A stretch of 64,000 nt of DNA from the NCBI GenBank assembly GCA_003254905.1, contig QANU01020478.1, positions 92,653 through 156,652 of the forward strand. Direction: 5' to 3'. The stretch's first letter is position 1, and every line of letters begins with the position of its first letter. The DNA is from Nissolia schottii (taxonomy: Eukaryota; Streptophyta; Magnoliopsida; Fabales; Fabaceae). The position numbers and the translations under genes were made by a program. Under the pieces are notes generated by a model. It was not told the DNA's origin, made no database searches, and saw only the letters and a list, made by a program, of their open reading frames with translations. This document shows positions 1 through 12,639 of this stretch, piece after piece.

Positions 1-1490
1 ACGTTGACATTTTTAAACATTAATTTACACTTTATTTTTTCAAGAACCATTTAGAGCATCAAGATATTTTTTAGAGGTTAAGTTAAAATTTAACCTTTTT
101 TTTTTTGCTTTTTTTTCACCCATTAGTAATTAAGAGAATAATTAGAAATATGAGTTAAAAGGATATAGTATCGTTGTTGTAACGTCAAAAACCAAAACCA
201 AGAGACAATAACACGACAGTTGAGCAATCTTGTTTCCCCCTGCACCACTAGTTTGTTATTTCCCTCAACAGCAATTTGTAAACCCCCAAACCACCCGTTA
301 CTATTTTGTTGTTGGATAAGGTGGTCTTTAAAGAGTGAACTGAAAAACTAAACAAAATAGTTCATAATTGGATTCCTACGTGAATAAGTACAGCCAAATG
401 AAAACTTAGTAGTAGATGCTTGAAGAATCGTTGTTGAATTCTGCCATTGAAGAAGTCACAAGGAGATTAGAGATCGATGTGTGACTTTTTATTTTAATAA
501 TTAGGGTCAATTTTATTATAACGAACCAGATCAAGGAACATCATTATAATGATCATTAAACCACCATGTAAAGTAGCTTAGCAAGGTAAGGAAAGCTTCG
601 CTAAAAACTCTTAGAGATCAATTTGTGACACGTGTTATTAGTTATTTCCTTTCTTGGTCACGTTTGACTTTTAAATATATTATTGACTCAATGTATTTGG
701 ATGTAAATTGTAACTAAATATATTAAGTCAATAATATATCTAAAACTAAAAAAATATGATTAAAAGACGGAGGGATTACATTAAAAAACAATAATTACTA
801 TATAGGTAACTAACTTGTTGGCAATTAAAATTGAAATTGTCTTGTTGAAATTTAGATTGCTATGAGTAGAAGATATGAACACTCAAGAAAAAAAATTAAT
901 CTCACAAAATATTTCTATTGAAGGAAACAATAATACACTCAAAATTTTGGCTTTTGATAGTAGCCAATTAGACACTCAAAATAACACTACAATGTTCTTT
1001 TACTCACAAGCTCGCTGGAGCTTTTCTCTTCCTCACACACTTGCTTTGTTTCACAAGTTATTGACTTAGATTCTAAAGCTCATACCTCATGTCTTTATAT
1101 AGGCATAGGAAGATCAAATGAGGCCACTTGATTTGCAAGTGTTCAAATTTGATTCAAATTGTTTAGCTCCACAAATTTGATCATAGATTTGCAAGTGTTC
1201 AAATTGAATTTGAGTTGCAAAAGTGGACTTCATGGTTGGCTAATAAAGGCTAATTATCTAGCCACTAAATTTGACTACTTATTTATCAAGCCACTAAATT
1301 TGACAATTCAAATTGTTGTGGCCAAATTGATCATGACTACTAGCTAGTAATAGTTGTCAATCTTAATGGTTAAGCTTTGACTATTCAAAGCCTTAACAAT
1401 TAAGCAATTGTATAGATTAATGTTCTCCAACTTACTAGAAGCAAGTTTAACTTCCAACATAACTACATAAAAGGGAAATTAGATTCCTAC
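1..1490. other. Intergenic AT-rich DNA, no gene seen
   Basis: No coding exon is supported. Around 1128-1310 there are short direct repeats: ATTTGCAAGTGTTCAAAT occurs twice about 60 bp apart and GCCACTAAATTTGAC occurs twice about 33 bp apart. This looks like decayed repeat DNA. The short open frames here have no recognisable domain and are best taken as chance. Confidence 0.5.
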
Positions 1491-2506
1491 TGAGGATGAA
1501 ATTTACTCATCGACTTTTCATTGATAGAGAATAGTGTGGAAGTGGAAGTGTTGACAGATTGGCTTGGAAAATGCAGGTTCTTGTGGAGATGGCAATTCAG
1601 GTGGGAGGTTATTTAGGTATGAGACAACTGTTGCCATTGTGGGTCTAGCATCTGAGTTTTCTTGAACTCATAATAAACCAATCTGAATGCACTTCATGAC
1701 TTCCACCTCAACATAATTTTCTTTCATATTTGGATCCAATATGCTGAATGGTGTTCCATCGTTCCATTGTCTCCAAGCCTGTAGCAAAACATTTCAGATT
1801 TGTTACACTACTCTGCATTATAAATTGATTTCGGTTACATTATATATCAACCTTAGTAAAATACCAAAGTTGCTTGCTACGCAAAATAATAATGCGCTCA
1901 CATAGCTTAAGAGGCCTTCTGCAACAAGGTGCGATTCATAAAAATTTGAGTTCCTTTTCCCTGCAATATTCTCTAGAACCATGACTTCAAAACTAAAAAC
2001 GTCTCACTTCTCAAAAAATTGTTCAAGCATTACATATTCAAGAGGCATATAACTGCTAAAAAAGAAAAAGAAAAAGAAATATCAATGACAAACTAGCTAA
2101 AGCCACACCATATTAAAGGATTGCGAGTTTAAAGGATCGACATGAATGAAAATTCATAACTTACTATGCACTAACAATTCTATTAGTTTTTCCCCTCTCT
2201 TAATCTATTTCAACTATTTTAGCCATACCAAAATTTGAAATTTTTAAATTTATATTTTCATCTAATAAAATGTTACTAAATTTAAAGTTACGATGTATAA
2301 TTTTGAGTCGATAAAAATTAATCATTATGGATTGACATATCTATTTTTTTATCCTCTCAAGAACTTACAGATTTCTCTGAGAATTGTCTTGTAGCTCGTT
2401 TTTGCCCGTCTCCTAAGCAAATAGCAGCTAAAAGTGATGAGCATCGCCACAACAGCAATGGGGACAACAATTAAGATAATCGTTCGTGATCCGCTTTTCT
2501 TATTTT
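1490..2506 (-). pseudogene. Broken cysteine-rich receptor-like kinase (CRK, DUF26 family)
   Basis: Three separated pieces read in order on the minus strand as the second half of a CRK. Exon-like piece 2369-2506 encodes a transmembrane segment (SGSRTIILIVVPIAV followed by LLRRRAKTSYKTILRE), bounded by TAG acceptor and GTAAGT donor. Piece 1902-2052 encodes kinase subdomains VIII-IX (YMPLEYVMLEQFFEK, stop, DVFSFEVMVLE, then GKRNSNFYESHLVAEGLLSY). Piece about 1490-1778 starts after a CAG acceptor and encodes the final lobe (WNDGTPFSILDPNMKENY, then IQIGLL, stop, VQENSDARPTMATVVSYLNN). There are in-frame TGA codons in both kinase pieces; the second replaces the usual Cys of GLLCVQEN. Exons carrying the P-loop, catalytic loop and extracellular DUF26 domains are not found between 2053 and 2368 or upstream, so it cannot make a working kinase. 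The family call comes from the conserved motifs. Confidence 0.85.
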
Positions 2507-2529
2507 CTACATTAAGAAACAACGAGTTC

Positions 2530-4240
2530 ATTCAGATGTCAATAAAAAAATAACTGTTAACGAGTCATGATAGTAACCGTAGAATTGGCTAGCTACATAT
2601 AGAGGAAAAGAACAAAAAAATCTGACAGAAAAGTAAAAAGATTGTAATGTATAAAAAAAATATAATAGAAAGGGCAAGATTGTAATTAAAAATCTATAAA
2701 TATTTACATTGATCAAGCAGTTGAAACAAATAATTGTACACTAAAAATTATATAAGGGGTTTATGAGAAAAGTATTACAAAATATGTCTTGTGAGGAACT
2801 CGAAAGAGCATATGAGAAACATATATGTAAAATCATAATATATTTTATTTAATATTTAACTGTGCGGATGGAAGACGGTGGTATATAATTATTCTATATC
2901 TTAACTTACAAAACAAAAACAAAAAACCTTATTCTATCTTTTTTTGCATAAGTAGGGTAATGAACAGAAAAACTAATTAGACGTTAATTATTTCGGTACC
3001 TATGTAAAACAAAAACAAAAAGCTAATGTAGCCAACTGCTTGTAGTAAGTACCATTAAAAACTTCAGATGACATAAGTTATCCTAAAAAAATCGAATTAA
3101 TTACGTGCGTTTCCATCTTATGTGATATTTAATGTCATACTATTTCTTTCTTATTTCACTGGTTCAATAAACTAATAATTTAGATATATATACAGTTATT
3201 TCCACGGTTATTTGTTGGTATAGGCCTAAAGTGGAGAGTGGAAAGAACAAATGGATAAAGTTTGTAAAAATTATGCGAATTAATAATCATTATCTTAATT
3301 GAATTTCTTGTCATATGAGATTAAGTGTAATCATTTATTATTAATATTTTTTTATTTTTTTATATCATATATGTATGTGAGTTTCACCTCTTTAACTAAT
3401 TTTGTAATTGACCTCGCATGACAAAATTTAAAAATTGATCATTCTAGTTTTTATGTAATTAATTTAAAAATTGTCGAAGTTTTTTGGGCTTTCCAGCTTA
3501 TGCTTGCTAAACATATAATTTGATAAAATCTCTATTTTGGTACCCATCAAAACATTCGAAGGAATAAAATAGTTTTTCAAGATTTAAAGGTTTAATTTAC
3601 TTCCCCAAACCAATAAAATGAGATAATGTGGTCTTTCTTTATTCAAGATTCAAGAACATTTTGATTCGTAAGCATATAGAGTAAATTGTTTCATCTATTT
3701 ACATGTTTAAGGAACAAAAACCTGACGTCGATTCCACACTAAAAAATAAAATACATGTCTATTTATAATATTTAGGTATAATTTTGTCTTTTTTTTTCAT
3801 CCATACATTTAGTTGTAGTGGAACATTTAGTAAATGTAAAGAAAGTAATAATTATATTAAAACTAGAATTTTATTTTTTTATATATAGATAACTTTGCCA
3901 ATTCATATTATTTTATGCATTTACCAATATAATTTTTTTTGTAAAGACTATTGTGCTTCTAAAAAAGCAAAAATATGATACATTTTTTTACCAGTTAAAA
4001 TCGATTTTTTTTCACTTAAGTATTATATATAAGCTTCTTTTTTTTTACTTATAATTTGATCCTAAATATCATTATTTTTAAACATAATATATCTCTCAAT
4101 CTAAATAAGAATTTGCATATTAAAATAGTTATTTCTAAAAAATACAAAAAATAATTTTAAGAATAATATATGATGTCAAATTAAGATGAATAAAAACTAA
4201 GTAAATTTAGATATAAAGCTTATAATTATACTTAGGTCAA
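2530..4240. other. Intergenic AT-rich DNA, nothing recognised
   Basis: No exon-like segment, RNA gene or clear repeat boundary is visible. The extracellular DUF26 exons of the neighbouring CRK relic would be expected here on the minus strand but are not seen. Confidence 0.5.
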
Positions 4241-4244
4241 GAAG

Positions 4245-4530
4245 TAAATAAATTTAATTGTTTTAATGCCTAATTTGATTAATTTAAAAAATAGAAGTAT
4301 CGTACTTCTATTTTTTTAGAGGTACTATAGTTTTTACCTTTTTTTTATCTTGGTATGTGTAACATTTGATTTTTTTAAAATGAACGAAGTAATAAAGATA
4401 AAAATGTTTTTTTAACACTGTAAACACCATACTTAATCTCTTACACATACCATGAGAGAAAAATCGAAGTATGATACTTTTGTTTTTTAAATTAATCAAA
4501 GCATTAAAACAATCAAATTCATTTAATTCT
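4245..4530. mobile_element. Palindromic MITE with about 70-bp terminal inverted repeats
   Basis: The left arm (about 4249-4320) and the reverse complement of the right arm (about 4455-4527) share TTGTTTTAATGC, then TTTGATTAATTTAAAAAA, then AGTATCRTACTTC, with few mismatches. The centre is AT-rich and non-coding. The length of about 285 bp with near-complete fold-back symmetry fits a non-autonomous DNA transposon. No target-site duplication can be set with confidence because the flanks are AT-rich, so the superfamily is not assigned. Confidence 0.65.
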
Positions 4531-4599
4531 TCAATCTAGGGATTATTATAAGCTCGTCCCGCATGCACTCACATGTAGGGAGCAAAATGAAAATTTTGT

Positions 4600-5010
4600 T
4601 TCACAATCTTGAACTTTACCTCTTGAATAGGAATAGGATGGAATTCGCCACCGACCGATAGAAAGGGTAAATCTCGAAGCGGATGATGCAGTTTGGATAA
4701 AGGACCCTCCAGTTTATCAGACCATCAAGACAGTAAAGGTTCTGAAACATGGACTAGGGAGCGGTTGAAGCTCGCGTGTTCGATCATGAATTGGTGGGGC
4801 TCCGCAGCACTTAGCCGGGCCCCACTGCCACGCTGGAGAAGAAGGACCGGTCATCACCGCCGCTATGGACGAGGAGCACTCCGCCTCTGTGGAGAGCTTC
4901 TTTGTTCGCCCCTTCACATGAACACACCGTGCGCGGCGGAGGAGAGGAGGGCCCTCATGAGGTACTCTTGGTAGGTGCTAGCTGTTGGCGGTGAATTTGT
5001 ATTTGGAGCA
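4600..5010 (+). other. GC-rich island, possible captured gene fragment
   Basis: This 0.4-kb stretch is much richer in G and C than its surroundings. One plus frame from about 4651 to 4769 reads as plausible protein (RHRPIERVNLEADDAVW, then IKDPPVYQTIKTVKVLKHGL) and ends at a TGA. Reading continues only by shifting frame, for example EARVFDHELVGLRS from about 4768. The broken frames and the base composition suggest a fragment of a coding gene carried here and decayed. The parent family is not recognised. Confidence 0.3.
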
Positions 5011-8000
5011 TACTTGGTAGAGGAAGTTCCAAAATGAGGATGGTGAAGATGAATAGCTTGAAATTGCAGGAGATGGCCATGGGTTGGTGGGTTGATGAAT
5101 GATAGGTTTGTGTCCATATATTTAGTACACATCCCATTAAATCACGTTGCCCTAAAAGTAAATTAACTTAGTAGTTTTTTATTTCTTTTTTAAATATTTA
5201 AATAAACAAAACCTGTTATTTATTGTAATAAAAGTGTTCCATTTACATGTATTTGCATCCCACAAATATTAGTTGTTAACAGTTACTCAAGCACAAAAAT
5301 AACATCATAAAATAGAGAACATACACAAAAAAAATGACATGCACATGCCTGAACACACAAAAATATTTGGTAATAATGTTTATTTCTTTGTTTTACAGTA
5401 ATATTAAATGTACGTGTGCACGAAACAGTATATAAAAAATGTTCAATGATAATGTTTATTTTTTTTATTGTGTAAAATTTATTTTTTTATTTTAAAATGT
5501 TTGTTTATTTATCTAGGTTTCTCTTAATTAGCTATTTTTAAAGTGTATAAATAGCAAGACTCTTTACACCCTAAACTAATACCCTATTTTATGGCCTTTA
5601 GATCAAAATTACTTTTACATCTATGATTAAAAATAAGGTGCACGTATAATAAGCATTTTCTTAAGCAACACACCTGAAATATAACCATGTTTGGCATGTG
5701 GAGTATTTTGTCACGCCCCATCTAAGGACGTAACCGCATGTAGGGCTACTGTCCTATGGAAGCTCTGACATGCATGCTAAACATGTATTAAATGTTCATA
5801 ATGATAAAATAATAACTTTATTTTTTATGTAAACAATTGAATAATTGTTTCTATATAATACTAATTTGAAAATAAATATTAAGTTTACATCATGTCATGA
5901 CTAAAGGAAATACTGGGAATACTAAACGAGGACCCTGCCCTAGATGTCTGGAGAATAACTGTGTATAACTTGGGTAGATCCCACTGTGAAGCAGAGCTTA
6001 CCACTGACTTCTGAATCCTCGCTCACTGGATGAGGAGAACGTTCTCACTATCCTCAGCCTAATATGAAAATGTTATCAACAAAGGAGTGAGTTTATTATC
6101 TCAGTGATGGGTACCTTGGTATCACGCAAATAACACATACTGCATATAATGGCATAAAGATACATGTATACAAACTGAAGGAACTAGGGCACTCAAATAG
6201 GCCAGCCCGGCTCGACTAACCCGCAGGGCTAAATGGGCTGGGCCTTAATGGGCTTTTACTATTTGCTGGTCGGTTTTGATATGTTTGGTCTGTCCATTTA
6301 TGTGGGCAAACAGGTTTGTCCACAAGTTTTGCCTATGTTAATACTAAATAGGCCAATTTTGCTCACGGGTTAAACAGGTCGGGCCTAAACAGACTTTTAC
6401 TATTTGTGGGCCAGATTTTATACGTTTGGTCCATCCATTTAACAAAGTAAACGGGTTAGGCTCACGGGCCAGACTCATTTTGACAACCCTAGAAAAAACA
6501 TATATAGCAATTAAAGCATATGTAACTGTTATCTAAAAGATATTGAATGAACTGCACATACTGAATAAACTGACTGTACTGAGTAACTGAGTAAACTGAA
6601 TTAACTACTGAAAAGTAAAATTGGTTTGTGTATGTATGCCCACGTCCTCTAGCAGATGAGCACAATTCAAGGGAGCCTCAGCTCGACCTTACTTCACCAG
6701 GATAAATTCGGATAGTTCCGATACGCACGCAACCCGGATATCTATCAGGGTATCCATACCCTAAATCTGAGGAGCCTTGTGCTCAAGGGGTCTGGTAGGG
6801 CACACATGCCATATATGAGGAGCCTTGCACTCATATCTATCTACTGCTGGGTGTGGGTGACAAGGTTGTAGGAACTCGTACTGATAGGTTATCTACCCTA
6901 GAACCTATTGCTCATGAAGTATTTTAGAGAGCTATATTTGATTACCCATGTTGTTAAGGCCTAAGATACTAATTATGACAAGTGTACCCTACTTAGCTAA
7001 TCTTATTTATTAGTCCAGACTCAAGGACTAAGGTCCCACACTTAGGACAGGATTCTCAGGTAAGAGATGTGCGTCACAACAGACATCTTAAGTACCAAGT
7101 CTTGCCTTAGCCAAAATCTGCCCCTTGTTAGGGCCCATGCCTTAACCGGAGTCTTGATTAACATCTTATTATATAATCCTAACCAAGCAATTCTAAGGGA
7201 TATCATGTCTATGGGTCTTGGTCTCTATCCTAACATAGCATAGCATAATATAACATAAGCATAAATACATGTCATATACTACATCACATAAGCATGTATA
7301 TAAATATCTAACTAACTACTAGAATGTTATAAACATAATTGATTCTATTGATGGACCACCAAAGTGGAACCATTGAAGCACCGGGACCGCCACTCACTTG
7401 GAATGTCGCGGAAAGGAGGAACGTTGGTACTGGGGGCTCTAAGCAGCGTGGTGTTGGCACCTGGAAAGGCCAACACATACCACCATTAGAAACCCACAAA
7501 GAAATCTTTTAATTTGTAGGCCATGTGGTAGCAATCTAACATCGCTATGACGTTCCAACATCACCACGGCATCCTACGAACCACTGTGGGTCGCCATCAC
7601 CACCATGAGGGCAGCGCCGGGGCCTACTACCCTAGGCCATCCTAAAAAGGATTGACTACCTACATATGTGAAGACTTTGTGTTTTCACAAGAGGGAGAGA
7701 AGAAAGGTGAGTAGAAACTCGTTCTAGAGAGAAGAAGGAGTTTGAAGCTATGAGCGAGCTGGAAATGAGGGAGGAAAACTCTATTTACAGGAGAAGGGGT
7801 GGTCAAAGGGGCAAGTCGGACTCTCTCCTAATCAAAAACGTGAAATTAGGGTTTCAGGTCAGCAGCAGCACGCTGCAGTGCCTCGTTGCTACCGACACAC
7901 TAGAGCGCGCTAAGGGCGCTAGCTGCAGTGCCTCGCCAAGACCTTCCTGGGCCCTTGGTTGTTGGCTGCTTCATATTTACCTAACATACTAGAAATTCGT

Positions 8001-9530
8001 GTATATGTTTGCCATAGTATTTTGTGGTCTTTAAAAAAATAATCAATTTTGTGGTAATTAGGAGAGAGAGAGAGTACATTTTCCATCTAGTATATTTTTA
8101 GTAACAATCGAAACGACCTTTGCATTAATTCTGTTTGATTGATGTAATCATGTGTGTTGAACTTTACATTGTGTGAAAAATTCTTACTTTAACGTTTTCT
8201 AGGTGCATTATTAACTGAAAACAGTAATTAAGTCACAATTTGTAAAATATCTACACCCAAATCAATGAAATTACCATTCAGGGCTCCTCTGTCCACGTTT
8301 TATGGTGATTTTCGACAAAAATAATTAGCACTTGGATAAAATGGAAAATAGTGAGTAGATTAAATTAATTTTGAATAATTAGTATTATTGTTATTTATTG
8401 TTATTAGAAAAATAAGAAATAATAAAGATATGATTAAATAAAAATATTTAACATTTTTTAAATCTAATTAAATAATAAGTAATTTTAAATAATTTTTTAA
8501 TAAAAAATGATAACAGTGGACGGGGGAGTAGCTTATATTTGTGTTTGCCATATCAATGGTAGCCTTTACTTTCCATATCAATGAGAAATGAGCCCGAGAC
8601 ATTATTCAATATAAACATGTTTAGAGAAAATGATGAAAAAAAAATTATTTCTTTCTAAGAATCCTTTTTTAAATTGATTTTGTCGAGTTAATGTTCATTT
8701 TAAGTTATAGATTAAATTTGTCTTTTAGTTCATATCATTATTGTTAGGTCAAGTTTTCATTAATTTTGTCATACTAAATGAGATTGTGACAACAACAAAT
8801 TATGACAAGTAATATTGAACAATTATGATTGCAAATCTTAGTTGTTGATTGTAAATGAAGTTGCGATAGCAATTGAGATTTGCAGTTTCAAATGTTGCCA
8901 TAGTGTCATTAATAGCCCTTATCTTAGTTATAGTTTTATTTAATATGTCAAATCAACGAAGACATGACAATATAATAATTAGAAGACTAATTTGACCTAA
9001 AACTTATAATCTCATAAGTTTAAAAAATCAATTTTTGTATTGTATAGATCAAATGGTTTAAAAAAACGTAGTCCTTCCATGTTAATTTGTAATTATGAAT
9101 TAAATATTGAATGACTAACGAAATTAAATTGAGAAAAAGAACGAAGAATTCAAAAAAAAAAATAGAGTGACTTAGGCTAGCAATGTTCAGTAAGTGATTG
9201 TCCAAATAATGCAAATAAGAAGAAAAGAAATAAAAAATAGTACAAAAAAATATGTTTTCTTTTTATACATTTAGATGATTTTTTTTAATATAAAAAAAAA
9301 CAAATTTTGATGAATGTGATGCTCACCACTTTTATTTACATGATAATAAATGATTAGATAACAATATAATACTCAGCGTATAAAATTTAATTACAAAATA
9401 TTATGTATAAGATCACAGTAAGAAACGATACCATTGTCATTTTATTATTGGTGGTGATGTTATCACGAGCTATCAGTGTGGAGAGGTCACATGTCAACAG
9501 TGTCATGTCAGTAAAATAAATTCATACGGG
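5010..9530. other. Intergenic repeat-like DNA
   Basis: No gene is supported. The part 5710-7660 is less AT-rich and looks like transposon-derived non-coding DNA. It has short internal repeats such as GAGGAGCCTTG at about 6770 and 6818, and the motif GGGCTTTTACTATTTG-like at about 6252 and 6390. From 7560 to 7990 there are CA/CACC-rich and GCGC-containing stretches without a sustained frame. From 8000 to 9530 the DNA is very AT-rich and featureless. Confidence 0.4.
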
Positions 9531-9535
9531 GATTA

Positions 9536-10150
9536 CATTACAAGGAAATGTGGCGTTACATGGAAATTAAAAAGAAATATGACATTGTACGAGAATTGGA
9601 AGGAAATATGGTTTCTCGCCGTAATTGGAAGGAAACGTGACATTACGCTAAAATGGCAAGGAAACGTGTCATCGCAATCAAATATGAATTGCACAAGAAT
9701 CGCAAGGAAATATAGCATTGGAAGAAAACGTGGTATTGCATGAGCATTAAAAGGGAACTTGTCATTGCATGGGAGCTTGAAGGAAACATAACATTGTGCG
9801 TGAATGGGAAGAAACGTGGCATTGTACTCGGATTGCAAGGAAACATGACATTGCATGAGAATTGAAAGGAGACATGACATCTCACGGGAATTGGAAGAAA
9901 ATGCTACATTGCGCAAGAATGAAGGAAATGCAACATATCGTGATAATTGAAAGGAAACATGGCACATCTTAGGAATTGAAAGAAAACATGACATATCGCG
10001 AGAATTAGAAGAAAATATGACATTGTTCAAGAATTAAAAAGAAGACACGAGAAATTGAAAAAAACGTGACTTCTCGCTGCAATTGAAAGGTAACGTGCAT
10101 TGCGTCCAAAATGATAGAATGTGGCATTGCAAAAATTAAAAAAAAATTGA
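9536..10150. repeat. Degenerate 29-bp minisatellite, about 20 copies
   Basis: A tandem array with a period of about 29 bp. Typical units begin GGAAACATGACATT, continue with a variable GCATGAG-like middle and end GAATTGAA. Roughly twenty units can be counted, with lengths of 27-31 bp and a few longer or shorter ones. Because 29 is not a multiple of three, the array opens a long minus-strand frame (9533-10030) that spells repeated Cys/Ser/Phe-rich peptides in rotating phase. That frame is a by-product of the repeat and is not called as a gene. Confidence 0.8.
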
Positions 10151-10411
10151 CATTATGGGTGAGTTAAAAGCAAAATAAACCTTATGATTGCAATTTTGTA
10201 TTGTTTTAACTTAGAGATAATATATCTCATACATGATACAGGCTCTGTACTAATTAACATACCACCATGGTCACGGGAAAAAAAGTTAAAATTCCAACTT
10301 ATATTCCTCACATGTGTGACTACCGAAGGTTATTAGTAAAGATGCTCTTCATTTTGAGGGATTAAGGGCTCTATTAACAAGTATTCACATATATAATGAA
10401 CTGAATCCCCT

Positions 10412-12636
10412 TTAAGTCTTAGAGGGGGTAGTCTTCGTTGGACAAGCTTCTAAATCATTTTTATCCGATATCACAAACTTCAAGTAATTCTTAATCTCTT
10501 TGGAATGGTCATTGCTCCCATAGTTTCTTAGATTGAACCACTTCTTATGTGGTTTCTTACGTTTCCTGTCACTTATGGCAATGGCAAGGTCATTAGGGAA
10601 CAGGTCTCTGAAGACACAGGCGTGCAATATGGTTGAGACAAGGACTGCAGTCACTATGAGTGTGGCTATTAGAACCAGCATCACACACAAAGCCTTTGTT
10701 GCAACATTTGTGACCTCATTTGTGTAGTGTATGGTTGCAATTGCTGCACCGGTCATTGGAAAAGTGTATGCCCACCATGAAAGTGAGAATCTGCGCGATA
10801 ATCAAATCAAACATTAGTTAGATTAATAATATTCAACATAAATTAGAGTAGTCAATGCAACATATAGATGTACAAAGGAGAATAACATACTTGAATCCTC
10901 TGAAAAAATTGACCCGGACAGCCTGCAAAAATGCACGTGAATCGAATAAGTAACTTGTAAACTAAGAGAAAGTTGTATAAATTTTATCTACCCTTAGTAT
11001 TTTCATATGTCAATTTATGGTACATGACTTGAGAATGAGGTGAGCACAGCAGTCTAACAGTATCCTCTAGTCATTTAGCAGCACTTACCAATGAGAAATA
11101 AAGGAACATGGCGACAAAATAAGCAATCCTGGAGCCAAAATCAAAAGAGCCCTGAATCCTAGCCCAGGCCACGGACGCAACACTCGGCGTAGCAACAAAC
11201 AGAAAGAACACCGGCTGCAGCTCCTTGGGTAACGTCGCGTTCGTGGGAAGCCTCTGGTAGAGAGTCACAAACACCACAAGGTAATGGGCCAGCCCAACAG
11301 CAAAGAAGAAAATGGGCCCTTCTTTAAGGCCCATGGACGCTCCCAAAAGGGCCCCAACAAAGTTCCCAATAACGGAAAGGTGATTGGAGGGGTTAGCCAC
11401 TTTGGAGAGCCTCCTCTCCCCTCCAGACATCCACTGGCCGTAGATCTTGAGCTCAAGGAACAAAAGTGGGCCCATAAGGACGCACCAGAGCTCGCGATCC
11501 ATGTGCTTCGTAACCGAATGTGGGGCCCCCAGCGCCAAGAACAGGAGCGCTATCCATGGCGCGAAGAAGAAGTTCACGCGGATCGGGTGGTAGTACTCGC
11601 GGCGAACCGCTTCGAAGTAGAGGATGATTTTGAGGAGGTAGGTGGTGAAGATCGCGGCGACGATGGCGACGGAGAAGAGCCACAAGATGAGGTTGACTTT
11701 CAAGCTCACGTGGAGGAATTGAGTGGAAGGTGCGGTGGCCAGCGTTTTCCAGAGGATCGCTTGGCTGCTAACTCCGAGGCAGATGCCGAAGGACGAGACC
11801 GGGAATCGGAGGAGAAACGGCCACTTGCTATCTTGTGGAAGCACTATCTCCTCTGAAGCCTGAAAACCAAAAAGGATTCTTTGAGATTTCATTTTTGTCA
11901 TTTAGGGTTTAGATTGATTTTGAACTTTGAAATTGGCACAAGGTGAGACTGAGATCACATACTCTAACAGTTTCCAATTCTGGACCTTCGAGTGCATCGT
12001 AGTATCGATCCACAGGTAAAGGCCTATCGGTGTTCCTCATGCTGCTGCTGCTGCTGCTGCTGCTGCTGTCTTCTTCAATTTCTGCAGGTGAGTACCTTCC
12101 GCTTAGGATTGAGAGTTGTCTCTCAAGCTTCCCGGACCATGTTTTGAAAGAGTCGAACCTCTTATCCCTTAGAGAGCAGCATCTTGGTGGCTTGGACTCC
12201 TCTGGATTTGATTGAGAAGAGGGAATGGGAGTGTTCTGTGGCATGTTGATGGATAATAAATGGTTTATTTGGTGATTGATGACGCCCCCAGATCCTTCTT
12301 CTGAACCTGTTTCACTAATTTCCTGTTAAAAGGAAATGGAAATAGTTGGATTTATTAGTATAGTAGTAATCAAAATGTATTTTACTCGTAAGGATTTAAT
12401 TTTGCAGGCCAAGAATTGAGAACGAGTCTTACTTGGGAAGATGGATTTTGAGTGTCACCAATTCTAAACCCAGCTACTTCATGTGATGATAGGCACTTAA
12501 TTAGTGATGGAACTTGAGGCAAGCCGTGTTCTATATCCAAGCTCACGCTGTTTTCCATGCTGGAACCTGGAAAAGTATATGCAACTGACTTATTTTTTGG
12601 GGCATCAGTTATGTCAGACTTAAGCATAGGTTGCAT
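10412..12636 (-). CDS. SLAH3: S-type (slow) anion channel, SLAH2/SLAH3-like
   Basis: Plasma-membrane anion channel of the SLAC1/SLAH family, which passes nitrate and chloride and is opened by phosphorylation in plants. Exons on the minus strand: 12636-12433, 12322-11963, 11859-11089, 10922-10891 and 10790-10412. All introns are GT-AG and phases agree, giving 581 aa (Arabidopsis SLAH3 is about 635). The cytosolic N-terminus (1 to about 185) carries SFKTWSGKLERQLS and PVDRYYDALEGPELETVR, both SLAH3 hallmarks, and a run of nine serines at 154-162. The ten-helix TDT-type channel domain follows, with EEIVLPQDSKWPFLLRFP, FEAVRREYYHPIRVNFFFAP, ELKIYGQWMSGGERRLSKVA, NFVGALLGASMGLKEGPIFF and FSLSWWAYTFPMTGAA. 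The C-terminus (RDLFPNDLAIAIS, ENYLKF-like, DLEAC) also fits SLAH3. The start is the first in-frame ATG; a second in-frame ATG lies three codons later and another at residue 27 (MENSVSL). SLAH2 is the alternative assignment. Confidence 0.93.
12041..12067 (-). repeat. Pure (AGC)9 trinucleotide repeat inside SLAH coding exon 2
   Basis: Nine uninterrupted AGC codons on the minus strand encode Ser154-Ser162 in the disordered N-terminus of the anion channel. Pure coding trinucleotide runs vary in length readily, so this is a likely site of allelic length difference. Confidence 0.9.
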
Positions 12637-12639
12637 GAT

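Noticed and set aside
9533..10030. 165-codon minus-strand open frame with repeated Cys/Ser/Phe peptides
   Set aside because: It is produced by the 29-bp minisatellite read in rotating phase and has no known domain.
11284..11856. 190-codon plus-strand frame opposite the SLAH gene
   Set aside because: It is the antisense shadow of SLAH exon 3, whose minus-strand product is strongly conserved.
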